From Clostridiales bacterium (lineage in GTDB: Bacteria; Bacillota; Clostridia; Saccharofermentanales; UBA5734), in the NCBI GenBank assembly GCA_007135995.1, contig SLHU01000044.1, positions 1 to 6,042 on the forward strand: a DNA stretch of 6,042 bases. Reading direction: 5' to 3'. This document shows, piece by piece, positions 1-5,443 of the stretch. The notes beneath the pieces are model-generated. The model worked only from the letters and a program-made list of their open reading frames with translations, was not told the DNA's origin and searched no databases. Made by a program: the position numbers and the translations under genes. Within the stretch, counting starts at the first letter, position 1; each line of letters opens with the position of its first letter.

Positions 1-81
1 AATGGGGTCAGACTCATGTGCTTGGTTGGCTCCCTTCTCTCTAATATGCTTATTCGGCTCAGTTCGATTCAGCGCAAACCA
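1..81. other. Left-edge non-coding stretch downstream of yicC
   Basis: No gene can be supported here. Read on the minus strand (the direction of yicC) there is an ATG at 17-15 followed by five codons to the window edge. Its nearest purine-rich ribosome-site candidate, AAGGGAG at 36-30, lies 12 nt away, which is too far to be convincing. No clear hairpin with a T-run follows the yicC stop, so I cannot place a terminator. In Bacillota yicC is often followed by remA and gmk, but nothing visible confirms either. The first bases, AATGGGGTCAGACTC, resemble motifs seen beside some IS200/REP-type transposase genes (see findings). Confidence 0.4.
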
Positions 82-972
82 TTATTCCAGATTCTGCACC
101 TGTTCCCTGATTTTTTCAAGTTCACTTTTCGTTTCCACTACACACTGCGTCAACGCCAGATCATTCGCCTTAGAACCAATTGTATTGATCTCACGGTTAA
201 TCTCCTGAACCAGAAAATCAAGCTTTTTCCCGATCGGCTCAGTTTGCTCCAGAATCGTATGCATTTGCTGTATATGGCTTTGAAGCCGAACCAGTTCCTC
301 ATCAATCGCGCATTTATCAGCATATATTGCCACTTCAGCCGCCAGTCTTTGTTCATCAAAAAGGTCTTCTGCCTGATCACCAAGCAGCGTATTCAATCTG
401 GCTGCTAAACGCTCACGGTAAAGTTTTGGTATCGCGGGTGCTCTTGCTTCAATCTTCTGATGGTATTGCTTCAGCAGATCGAGCCGCATGGTAATATCAT
501 CCTTCATTTTTCTGCCTTCAGTTTCCCGCATGGAAAGCAGCTGATGGACGGCAATTTTCAAAGCGGGAAGAATTAAATGAACCCAGATATCATCAGGATC
601 TATCTGAACAGTTTCCACATTCAGCACTTCCGGAAAACGGCCGATGGCAGCAGCGGTGATTGCATCCGGAACAGACGCTGTTTCAGAAATTGCACGCAGC
701 GCCTTGACATATTCAGCCGCCAGTCCTGTATCACAGATAACCTGACTGGCACTTGGCGTCAAGTCAGTAAAATTGATGAACACATCAAATTTACCTCGTT
801 TAAAAGAATCTGACAGTGTCTGTCTGATTCTAGGCTCAAGCACCGCGATTACCCTTGGCAGGCGTATCTGAAAGTCTCCATATTTATTATTTACAGATTT
901 CATTTCGATAATTATACGTCTGTCCTGGCGTATGATTTCACCACGCCCATATCCCGTCATGCTATAAGCCAT
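82..972 (-). CDS. yicC: YicC/YloC family endoribonuclease
   Basis: Encodes a 296-residue cytoplasmic protein of the YicC/YloC family, whose characterised members are endoribonucleases (YicC of E. coli promotes decay of small RNAs; YloC is the Bacillus member). The family's landmarks are all present: N-terminal SMTGYGRG (residues 4-11), EMKSVNNKY (23-31), RGKFDV in the N-terminal domain, RETEGRKMKDD (149-159), and the C-terminal signature running from IDEELVRLQSH (223-233) through GKKLDFLVQEINRE to NTIGSK (248-268). Length is normal for the family. An upstream in-frame ATG at 987 would add five residues, but it has no ribosome site. The ATG at 972 has GAGAGG at 985-980, 7 nt away, and gives the usual family start, so I chose it. 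It has its own sigma-A-like promoter and is probably transcribed separately from the phosphoesterase. The function of the family is known; the RNA targets here are not. Confidence 0.95.
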   Translation of the reverse strand: MAYSMTGYGRGEIIRQDRRIIIEMKSVNNKYGDFQIRLPRVIAVLEPRIRQTLSDSFKRGKFDVFINFTDLTPSASQVICDTGLAAEYVKALRAISETASVPDAITAAAIGRFPEVLNVETVQIDPDDIWVHLILPALKIAVHQLLSMRETEGRKMKDDITMRLDLLKQYHQKIEARAPAIPKLYRERLAARLNTLLGDQAEDLFDEQRLAAEVAIYADKCAIDEELVRLQSHIQQMHTILEQTEPIGKKLDFLVQEINREINTIGSKANDLALTQCVVETKSELEKIREQVQNLE

Positions 973-979
973 AAAGCAA

Positions 980-985
980 CCTCTC
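980..985 (-). promoter_or_regulatory. Ribosome binding site deciding the yicC start
   Basis: GAGAGG on the minus strand lies 7 nt before the ATG at 972. It overlaps the alternative ATG at 987, which itself has only an A-rich stretch before it. This favours the shorter, family-typical N-terminus. Confidence 0.7.
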
Positions 986-991
986 ATTTTT

Positions 992-1020
992 TTGACAACA
1001 GTTTATTAATTATATATCAT
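992..1020 (+). promoter_or_regulatory. Possible antisense sigma-A-type promoter
   Basis: On the plus strand TTGACA (992-997, perfect -35) is followed after 17 nt by TATCAT (1015-1020, five of six to TATAAT). It points right, into the 3' end of the metallophosphoesterase gene, and its boxes interleave with those of the yicC promoter on the other strand. No plus-strand gene follows, so if active it would make an antisense or non-coding RNA. The region is AT-rich and the match could be chance. Confidence 0.3.
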
Positions 1021-1037
1021 CATCACGTCAAGTGCAA
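1009..1037 (-). promoter_or_regulatory. Sigma-A-type promoter for yicC
   Basis: On the minus strand a -35 box TTGCAC (1037-1032) is followed after exactly 17 nt by a perfect -10 box TATAAT (1014-1009). Transcription would start near 1002, giving a leader of about 30 nt before the yicC ATG at 972, with the ribosome site inside it. This is a by-eye match to the consensus, not an experimental site. It suggests yicC is expressed independently of the upstream crh-uvrC-phosphoesterase group, although read-through cannot be excluded because no terminator is obvious in the gap. Confidence 0.65.
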
Positions 1038-1056
1038 CCATCAGGCATCTAAAACC

Positions 1057-1764
1057 CTACAGCCGCAACGGTTTAAAGCCTAATGCATCTGCAGCCACCA
1101 ACTGATATTCCACCGTTCCAAGACGAAACCTGTTTTTTTCAGCGCCCTGTTCACCGTGAATGTGCCCGTAAACACACAAATCAGCACCAAACTTTTCAAG
1201 CATCGCTGTCATATCACCCAAACGTCTGTCACGAGGAAAAGGCGGATAGTGCAAACAGACAATCATTCGCTGATTTTGCTTTCTTATTCTGTCAGCAGCC
1301 TGCAAGGAAAGTTCTAGTCGTCCAAGCTCACGTAAATAGATTTTCTGATCATCGTCTTTAAACTCAGAATCACCTGGCAGAATCCATCCTCTAGTTCCGC
1401 AGACAATATAGTCAGGCGGAACTTCCAACCCGTTGTTTTTCAAAAACCGCAGGCTGAAGAACTTGTTCTCATCACACAAAATCTGAAATTTGCTTAATGA
1501 AGGCCACCAGTAGTCATGATTGCCGCGAAGAAGAATTTTCTGACCTGGCAGATTTTCAATAAACTGCAAATCCGCAATGGCCTCCTTCAAACGCATCGCC
1601 CAGGAGATATCTCCGGGGATCAGCACTGTGTCATGATCACAGACAGTTGCGCGCCAATGCGCTTCCAGCAGTTTTTCGTGATGAAGCCAGTGCTGACCAA
1701 ACACATGCATTGGCTTATCAACAGTAAAGCCAAGATGCAAATCAGCTATTGCGAACAGAGCCAT
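1057..1764 (-). CDS. Calcineurin-type metallophosphoesterase (predicted phosphohydrolase)
   Basis: A 235-residue protein of the two-metal phosphoesterase superfamily. The metal-ligand motifs appear in order: DLH (D8, H10), GD (51-52, within PGDISWAM), GNHD (81-84, within RGNHDYWW), a single histidine at H172 (LHYPP) and GHIH (200-203). The combination PGDISWAM, GNHDYWW and CGTRGW (122-127) fits a group of clostridial and bacillar predicted phosphohydrolases (I believe COG1768) whose substrate is not known to me; an exact reaction should not be assumed. No signal peptide or membrane segment is seen, so it should be cytoplasmic. The start is well supported by AGGAGG at 1776-1771, 6 nt before the ATG, which lies inside uvrC. 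The two genes overlap by 23 bp in different frames, implying translational coupling and co-transcription with uvrC. Confidence 0.92.
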   Translation of the reverse strand: MALFAIADLHLGFTVDKPMHVFGQHWLHHEKLLEAHWRATVCDHDTVLIPGDISWAMRLKEAIADLQFIENLPGQKILLRGNHDYWWPSLSKFQILCDENKFFSLRFLKNNGLEVPPDYIVCGTRGWILPGDSEFKDDDQKIYLRELGRLELSLQAADRIRKQNQRMIVCLHYPPFPRDRRLGDMTAMLEKFGADLCVYGHIHGEQGAEKNRFRLGTVEYQLVAADALGFKPLRL

Positions 1765-3730
1765 GATTACCCTCCTGCTGACGGAAATGCCTGTATATAG
1801 CTTCAGCTGTCTCCTGACTAATGCCAGGAACAGATTGAAGGTCGGCTAAACTAGCTTCTGTTACACCTTTAATTGTAAGGAACTTTTTCAGCAAAGCTTT
1901 GCGGCGTGCCGGTCCCACTCCGGGTATTGACTCAAGACTGAACCGTGTTGTCCGTTTATGCTGCAGCTTTTTTCGATATGATCCGGCAAACCGGTGTGCC
2001 TCATCCTGGACAGCGGTCAGGAAACGGAGCAAAGACAGATTTTCAGGACTTCTCACATCATCCAATCTTCTGTTCGTCGTATCAGAAGATTCTGGATCGC
2101 TGTCTGACACAATCCAGCTTGATTGTGTCTCTTTTCCCGCAAGGTTGGCTTTCGCTGTCTGCCTCAGCTCAATCAGTTGTCCATTTTCGAGGGCAATGCC
2201 CCGTGTTCTATGCCGCTGATCTTTCACCATACCTGCCAGCGGGATCTTCAGTCCCGATTCTTCTAATACCTTTCGACACGCAGAGACATGCCCTTTGCCG
2301 CCATCAAGTAAAATCAAGTCAGGGACAGAGCCAAATGCGGCTTCATCAAGATGCGACAGACGCCTTCGCAGAACACTTTGCATAGCAGCATAATCGTCAA
2401 TACCATGAGCTGGTTCAATCTTGAATCGTCTATACTGCTGGCGTGCAGGCCGGCCGTCTTGAAATACAACCAGACTTGCCGCATAATCCTGCTCCCCTGT
2501 ATTTGAGATGTCGATTGCCTCGATGCGATGCAGCGGTTTGTTGTCGGCTGCTAATGCTGACAACAAACGCAGCACCTCCTGTATAGCGGTCTGACCAGAT
2601 CCACCCAGCAGTGTATGCCTGTAAAGTGATTCCCGGGCGTTCATATTCGCCATGTCAATCCATTCTTTTTTTGTTCCTTTTTGTGGCACCTTCAGTTCAC
2701 ACCGTCCGCCGCGAAGTGCTTTCATCCAGGCATTGACCGCTCCACAATCGTCCGGAGCGGCAGGCAGAAGGATTTCAGGCGGAATGTACTGCTGATCCGG
2801 ATAATGCTGAAGCAAAAAAGCATGAAGCAAATCTGCGAGCCCTTGTGCTTCATCCGAAAAAAAGAACGCTGCTGACGAAACAAGCCTGCCATCTCTGACT
2901 TCCAGTTTCTGCAGACAGACCTCGCTGTTGTTTTGTGAATGACCGATGATATCAGCCTGCTCATTTTTTCTGCTGACGACTTTCTGGCGATTGATCAGTC
3001 TTTCCAGAGTTTGCAGCCGGTCTCTGTAAAGAACCGCGCTCTCAAACTGCATCTCAGCTGACGCGGTTTCCATCTGAGATCTGAGATTTTCCAGAAGCCT
3101 GCCATATTTGCCTTCGAAAAACCGGCAGATATCTTCCATGACCGCCCGATATGATTCAGCTGACACATCACCTTTACATGGACCTATACAACGTCCGATG
3201 TAATAGTTAAGACAAGGCCGTTCTTTACCGATATCGCGCGGCAGCACCCTGCGGCATGTTTTGATTGGAAATAAACTGCGCAAAACGGCCAGTGCTTCTT
3301 TGAGATGACCTGAAAGGTACGGCCCATAATAACGGGCGCCCTTTTTTTTGTCATCACCAATCCGGTATGCCTTCATCACTCTGGGATACTGTTCCTGCAT
3401 CGTCACCTTGACATACGGATAATCACGATCGTCACGCAGCAGAATGTTATATAAAGGCTGATGCTTCTTAATAAGCGTCGACTCCAGCATCAGCGCTTCT
3501 GTTTCAGTGTGGCAGATAATCGTTTCAAAATCAGCGATATGGCTGATCATGGCCATCACTTTCGCTGTTCCCTGAGGTTTGTCTGTGAAATAGCTGCGAA
3601 GACGATTGCGTAAATTGACAGCTTTTCCGACATAAATAACAAAACCCGACGTATCCTTCATCAAGTATACACCCGGGTCCTGCGGTACAATCTCCAGTTT
3701 AGCAATCATTGGAAGTCCGGTTTCTTTCAT
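1742..3730 (-). CDS. uvrC: Excinuclease ABC subunit C (UvrC), with an internal insertion
   Basis: UvrC makes both incisions around a bulky DNA lesion after loading by UvrA and UvrB. Domains in order: N-terminal GIY-YIG nuclease (about 16-95, with PGVYLMKD, IYVGKA and the E83/N95 region), the cysteine-containing CLNYYIGRCIGPC segment (173-185), a UVR motif that contacts UvrB (about 214-246), the RNase H-like 5' nuclease domain (AIDISN with D407, LLDGGKG with D476, QDEAHRF with H579), and two helix-hairpin-helix motifs (IPGVGPARRKALL at about 602-614, VPGISQETAEAI at about 634-645). The protein has 662 residues, longer than the usual roughly 590-620. Much of the excess is about 35 residues at 526-560, described separately. 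The start at 3730 has AAGGTG 5 nt upstream; the ATG at codon 8 has no ribosome site. It follows the HPr-like gene by 17 nt and overlaps the phosphoesterase gene. Confidence 0.97.
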   Translation of the reverse strand: MKETGLPMIAKLEIVPQDPGVYLMKDTSGFVIYVGKAVNLRNRLRSYFTDKPQGTAKVMAMISHIADFETIICHTETEALMLESTLIKKHQPLYNILLRDDRDYPYVKVTMQEQYPRVMKAYRIGDDKKKGARYYGPYLSGHLKEALAVLRSLFPIKTCRRVLPRDIGKERPCLNYYIGRCIGPCKGDVSAESYRAVMEDICRFFEGKYGRLLENLRSQMETASAEMQFESAVLYRDRLQTLERLINRQKVVSRKNEQADIIGHSQNNSEVCLQKLEVRDGRLVSSAAFFFSDEAQGLADLLHAFLLQHYPDQQYIPPEILLPAAPDDCGAVNAWMKALRGGRCELKVPQKGTKKEWIDMANMNARESLYRHTLLGGSGQTAIQEVLRLLSALAADNKPLHRIEAIDISNTGEQDYAASLVVFQDGRPARQQYRRFKIEPAHGIDDYAAMQSVLRRRLSHLDEAAFGSVPDLILLDGGKGHVSACRKVLEESGLKIPLAGMVKDQRHRTRGIALENGQLIELRQTAKANLAGKETQSSWIVSDSDPESSDTTNRRLDDVRSPENLSLLRFLTAVQDEAHRFAGSYRKKLQHKRTTRFSLESIPGVGPARRKALLKKFLTIKGVTEASLADLQSVPGISQETAEAIYRHFRQQEGNHGSVRNS
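2064..2091. repeat. Inverted repeat 1 inside the UvrC insertion
   Basis: AATCTTCTG (2064-2072) and CAGAAGATT (2083-2091) are perfect 9-bp complements around a 10-nt loop. If the two bases 2092-2093 are bulged out, TCC (2061-2063) also pairs with GGA (2094-2096), extending the stem to 12 pairs. It lies entirely in coding sequence. Confidence 0.75.
2106..2129. repeat. Inverted repeat 2 inside the UvrC insertion
   Basis: GACACAATC (2106-2114) and GATTGTGTC (2121-2129) are perfect 9-bp complements around the 6-nt loop CAGCTT. On the plus strand the stem is followed by TCTTTT, superficially terminator-like. On the sense strand of uvrC no T-run follows. It starts only 14 bp from the end of inverted repeat 1. 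Confidence 0.75.
2536..2568. repeat. Perfect 10-bp inverted repeat within uvrC
   Basis: GTTTGTTGTC (2536-2545) and GACAACAAAC (2559-2568) are perfect complements separated by 13 nt. Inside the loop a G-T wobble and two more G-C pairs can extend the stem to about 13 pairs. It codes for UvrC residues at about 388-399, just before the AIDISN motif, where protein length looks normal, so it is not associated with an obvious insertion. Confidence 0.7.
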
Positions 3731-3747
3731 GAATCACCTTAGAGTCA

Positions 3748-4008
3748 TCAGAAATCCGGGTTGGTCAAATAAGCAGTGATTACTTTTAATGCTTCCTCTT
3801 CATCGCTGCCTTCTGCTGTCACTTTTAAATCAGATGCATTCTCAATGCCCAATGACATGACACCCAGCAGACTTTTCGCATTTGCACGACGTTCGCCGCT
3901 GCTCAACCATATATTAGATCGAAAAGTCGAAGCTTTTTGAATAAGAACGGCTACTGCTTTCATTTGTAAAGTCTCATCACAATTGAACTGAACAGTTTTT
4001 GTAACCAT
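3748..4008 (-). CDS. HPr-like protein of the Crh type (Gln15, Ser46)
   Basis: An 86-residue protein that aligns without gaps to HPr of the sugar phosphotransferase system. In HPr, His15 carries phosphate from enzyme I to the EII proteins, within GIHARPA. Here the equivalent stretch is TLQMKAVA: Gln at 15, Lys at 17, Ala at 18. It therefore cannot act as an ordinary phosphocarrier. The regulatory site is intact: NAKSLLGVMSLGI places Ser at position 46, the residue phosphorylated by HPr kinase/phosphorylase. Bacillus Crh has the same pattern (Gln15, Ser46) and works as a corepressor of CcpA, so a regulatory role is the best inference. The loss of Arg17, which in HPr helps contact CcpA, makes a divergent role possible. 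The start at 4008 has GGAGGA 6 nt upstream. uvrC follows after 17 nt; in several Clostridia uvrC lies near the rapZ-yvcK-whiA-crh cluster, which fits. Confidence 0.9.
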   Translation of the reverse strand: MVTKTVQFNCDETLQMKAVAVLIQKASTFRSNIWLSSGERRANAKSLLGVMSLGIENASDLKVTAEGSDEEEALKVITAYLTNPDF

Positions 4009-4061
4009 TGTTCATCCTCCCCCAAGTGAATGTAGGTGCTCATGGGTTTGTGTATTCGTTT

Positions 4062-4080
4062 CATATATGATCAGTATATG
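4062..4080. promoter_or_regulatory. Possible operator dyad at the crh-like promoter
   Basis: CATATA (4062-4067) and TATATG (4075-4080) form 6-bp half-sites around a 7-bp centre, TGATCAG. The dyad covers the -10 box and the expected transcription start, a typical position for a repressor. The local sequence is AT-rich, so chance is a real alternative and no regulator is proposed. Confidence 0.25.
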
Positions 4081-4102
4081 ATTGATTGGAATGCTTTGTC
4101 AA
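4073..4102 (-). promoter_or_regulatory. Sigma-A-type promoter for the crh-like gene and uvrC
   Basis: On the minus strand a perfect -35 box TTGACA (4102-4097) is followed after 18 nt by TATACT (4078-4073, five of six to TATAAT). Transcription would begin near 4066, leaving a leader of about 58 nt before the ATG at 4008. It would serve the HPr-like gene, uvrC and the phosphoesterase, which are spaced by 17 nt and by a 23-bp overlap. This is a consensus match by eye. Confidence 0.65.
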
Positions 4103-4105
4103 TAT

Positions 4106-4122
4106 GTCATAATTTTAATGAC
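4106..4122. promoter_or_regulatory. Possible upstream dyad next to the -35 box
   Basis: GTCAT (4106-4110) and ATGAC (4118-4122) are inverted around an AT-only 7-bp centre. The dyad begins 3 bp upstream of the -35 box of the crh-like promoter, where an activator could bind, and just after the rimI stop. It is short and could be chance; no T-run follows, so it is not a terminator. Confidence 0.2.
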
Positions 4123-4145
4123 TTCTATTGTATATTACGAACATA

Positions 4146-4649
4146 TCAATCGTATGTTTCACTAATTTTTTTTGACATTATGATAGCATTCTCACGATTA
4201 TCTGGATAATAATGATGTCTGCAGGCGATTTCCGAAAATCCATTCCTGCGATATAGCTGACGCGCCGGTTCATTACGCTCCCGGACTTCAAGAATAAGAC
4301 TCTGAAGACCATTTTGATGCGCATGTCGTTCCATGGCATGCAGGATTTGTCCGGCAATGCCTTTACGCCGCCATTCAGGCAGAACTGCCACGTTCATGAT
4401 CTCCGCCTGATCAACCATATGCCAGCAGGCACCGTAAGCTGCAATCCCTGAAGATGCCTCCAGCGCCGCTACCCAGTAAAACGCATTGTTATCTCCGGAC
4501 AGATCTTGACGCAGTGATTCAATCTGCCAGGGTGTACCAGAACAAGTCTGTTCAATTTCAAAGATCGCGTCAAGATCGGAAAGCGAAGCTCTCCGGATAT
4601 GATAATCACCATATCGAATACTTTTGCTGATGTTGCTTTTACTGCTCAT
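4146..4649 (-). CDS. rimI: RimI-type GNAT N-terminal acetyltransferase
   Basis: A 167-residue GNAT-fold enzyme, most likely RimI, which transfers acetyl from acetyl-CoA to the N-terminus of ribosomal protein S18 and, in some bacteria, other proteins. Visible family features: the strand and acetyl-CoA loop NVAVLPEWRRKGIAG (86-100, with the R-R-K-G-I-A pyrophosphate-binding turn), LEVRERN (120-126) followed by ARQLYRRNGF, and the C-terminal R..YY..NRENAIIM block (YY 147-148). About 18 residues precede the usual family start at HIRRAS. A GTG at 4655, two codons upstream, is in frame, but the ATG at 4649 is better placed: GGTGAT, matching the distal part of the full ribosome site, abuts it. RimI genes often follow tsaB; here the gap is 71 bp, wider than between tsaE and tsaB. 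Confidence 0.92.
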   Translation of the reverse strand: MSSKSNISKSIRYGDYHIRRASLSDLDAIFEIEQTCSGTPWQIESLRQDLSGDNNAFYWVAALEASSGIAAYGACWHMVDQAEIMNVAVLPEWRRKGIAGQILHAMERHAHQNGLQSLILEVRERNEPARQLYRRNGFSEIACRHHYYPDNRENAIIMSKKISETYD

Positions 4650-4720
4650 GATCACCCGTGACAGAAAAACGGCTTTCGCCAGCCAGTCGGATTGAATTTA
4701 CCGTTCATCTGCCTTTTTGC

Positions 4721-5443
4721 CTACGTTTTTTCCGGCTGTTTCAGACGGTTTCTTTCTGCTTGTGTCAAACTGATATAGTAAGGTTTAAGTTCCTGCCACG
4801 ATTCAGCCGGACTCATATCAGCGCGTTTCAGATAAGCTTGTTCAGTCATCGATGCAATCACTGACCCTCTCGGCACAGCATCATAATCTGGCAAAACCAT
4901 GATCCTGCATCCGTCTGCCAGGCCCTCATGAAAAAAGCCCAGACGTCCAGAACCCAATATGAGTGCCTGGCTTATATGATAGGCCTGCGCAGCTTGATCT
5001 ATCAGCAACCTGAAATCTGATATCAGGTAATTATCGGGTGAGATGACTTGTTTGCCAAGGTAGTACGCACTTGCGAAGACACGATTATTTCTGGCATCGA
5101 TTACAGGGCAGATCAGATTTGAACTGTCATGCTGATGTGGTATGGCCATGACTTCCAGAGTTGAAAAGCCAAAGGCGGGGATCTGGCTCGCGTAAGCGAT
5201 CCCCAGACTCGTGCTGACACCAATTCGAATACCGGTATAAGAACCGGGACCAGACGCACAGCCAATAGCCTTCAGCTGTGTTTTTCGGCGGCTGCACTGT
5301 CTGAACAGCGAATCAATTGAAGGCATCAGTGTTTCTGAGTGCGTCAGGCCCGCCTGAAGGGTTATCTCACCCAGCAGCGAACCCTGGTCACGCAGTGCAA
5401 CACTCATACTCGCAGTCGCAGTGTCTACGGCCAGAATCATCAT
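4721..5443 (-). CDS. tsaB: tRNA t6A modification protein TsaB (YeaZ)
   Basis: A 240-residue ASKHA-fold protein that binds TsaD and is needed to transfer the threonylcarbamoyl group to A37 of ANN-decoding tRNAs; it is an inactive paralogue of TsaD serving as scaffold. The family pattern is complete: N-terminal LAVDTATASMSVAL (D7), THSETLMP (34-41), the hallmark SGPGSYTGIRIGVS (64-77), VIDARNNRV (114-122), and a C-terminal PRGSVIA (191-197) followed by LKPYYISLTQAE (219-230). Length is normal. The start at 5443 has GGAGG at 5455-5451, 7 nt away, and overlaps the tsaE stop as ATGA, indicating translational coupling. An adjacent ATG at 5440 would remove one residue but has poorer spacing. tsaD is not in this window. 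Confidence 0.96.
   Translation of the reverse strand: MMILAVDTATASMSVALRDQGSLLGEITLQAGLTHSETLMPSIDSLFRQCSRRKTQLKAIGCASGPGSYTGIRIGVSTSLGIAYASQIPAFGFSTLEVMAIPHQHDSSNLICPVIDARNNRVFASAYYLGKQVISPDNYLISDFRLLIDQAAQAYHISQALILGSGRLGFFHEGLADGCRIMVLPDYDAVPRGSVIASMTEQAYLKRADMSPAESWQELKPYYISLTQAERNRLKQPEKT

Larger units (their letters stand above)
2051..2155 (-). other. In-frame insertion of about 35 codons in the UvrC nuclease domain
   Basis: Residues about 526-560 of UvrC sit between GQLIEL and the conserved LLRFLTAVQDEAHRF helix. In UvrC proteins I can recall (Bacillus, E. coli) the step from the DGGKG aspartate to the histidine of the DE.H motif is roughly 66-72 residues; here it is 103. The added segment is polar and rich in Ser, Asp, Thr and Asn (for example SDSDPESSDTTNRR), as expected for a surface loop. 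Its DNA contains two perfect 9-bp inverted repeats. The boundaries are estimated by comparison from memory and may be off by several codons. Confidence 0.6.

Noticed and set aside
16..408. Plus-strand open frame of 130 codons opposite yicC
   Set aside because: It is antisense to the well-conserved yicC frame, has no family resemblance and no convincing ribosome site.
1051..1083. Possible weak hairpin (AAACC with GGTTT) at the end of the phosphoesterase gene as terminator
   Set aside because: The stem is five pairs around a 13-nt loop with only a short T-run, not enough to claim termination before yicC.
1083..1361. Plus-strand open frame of 92 codons downstream of the possible antisense promoter
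   Set aside because: Its sequence simply mirrors the phosphoesterase coding frame, and no ribosome site precedes it. The promoter, if real, would make non-coding antisense RNA.
2106..2134. Plus-strand intrinsic terminator (inverted repeat 2 followed by TCTTTT)
   Set aside because: No plus-strand gene ends nearby, the T-run is interrupted and the stem is AT-rich; the inverted repeat is better reported as part of the UvrC insertion.
1945..2385. Plus-strand open frame of 146 codons opposite uvrC
   Set aside because: It is a shadow of uvrC with no recognisable motif or plausible start signal.
4051..4063. TGTATTCGTTTCA, resembling a CcpA cre site in the leader of the crh-like gene
   Set aside because: It is one base short of the usual cre spacing and mismatches conserved positions, so it is not a supportable cre despite the attractive context.
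4662..4690. Terminator-like GGC-GAAA-GCC stem followed by five T on the minus strand between tsaB and rimI
   Set aside because: The stem has only about 3-5 pairs and lies just upstream of rimI, where termination would cut off rimI with no clear promoter of its own. Too weak to call.
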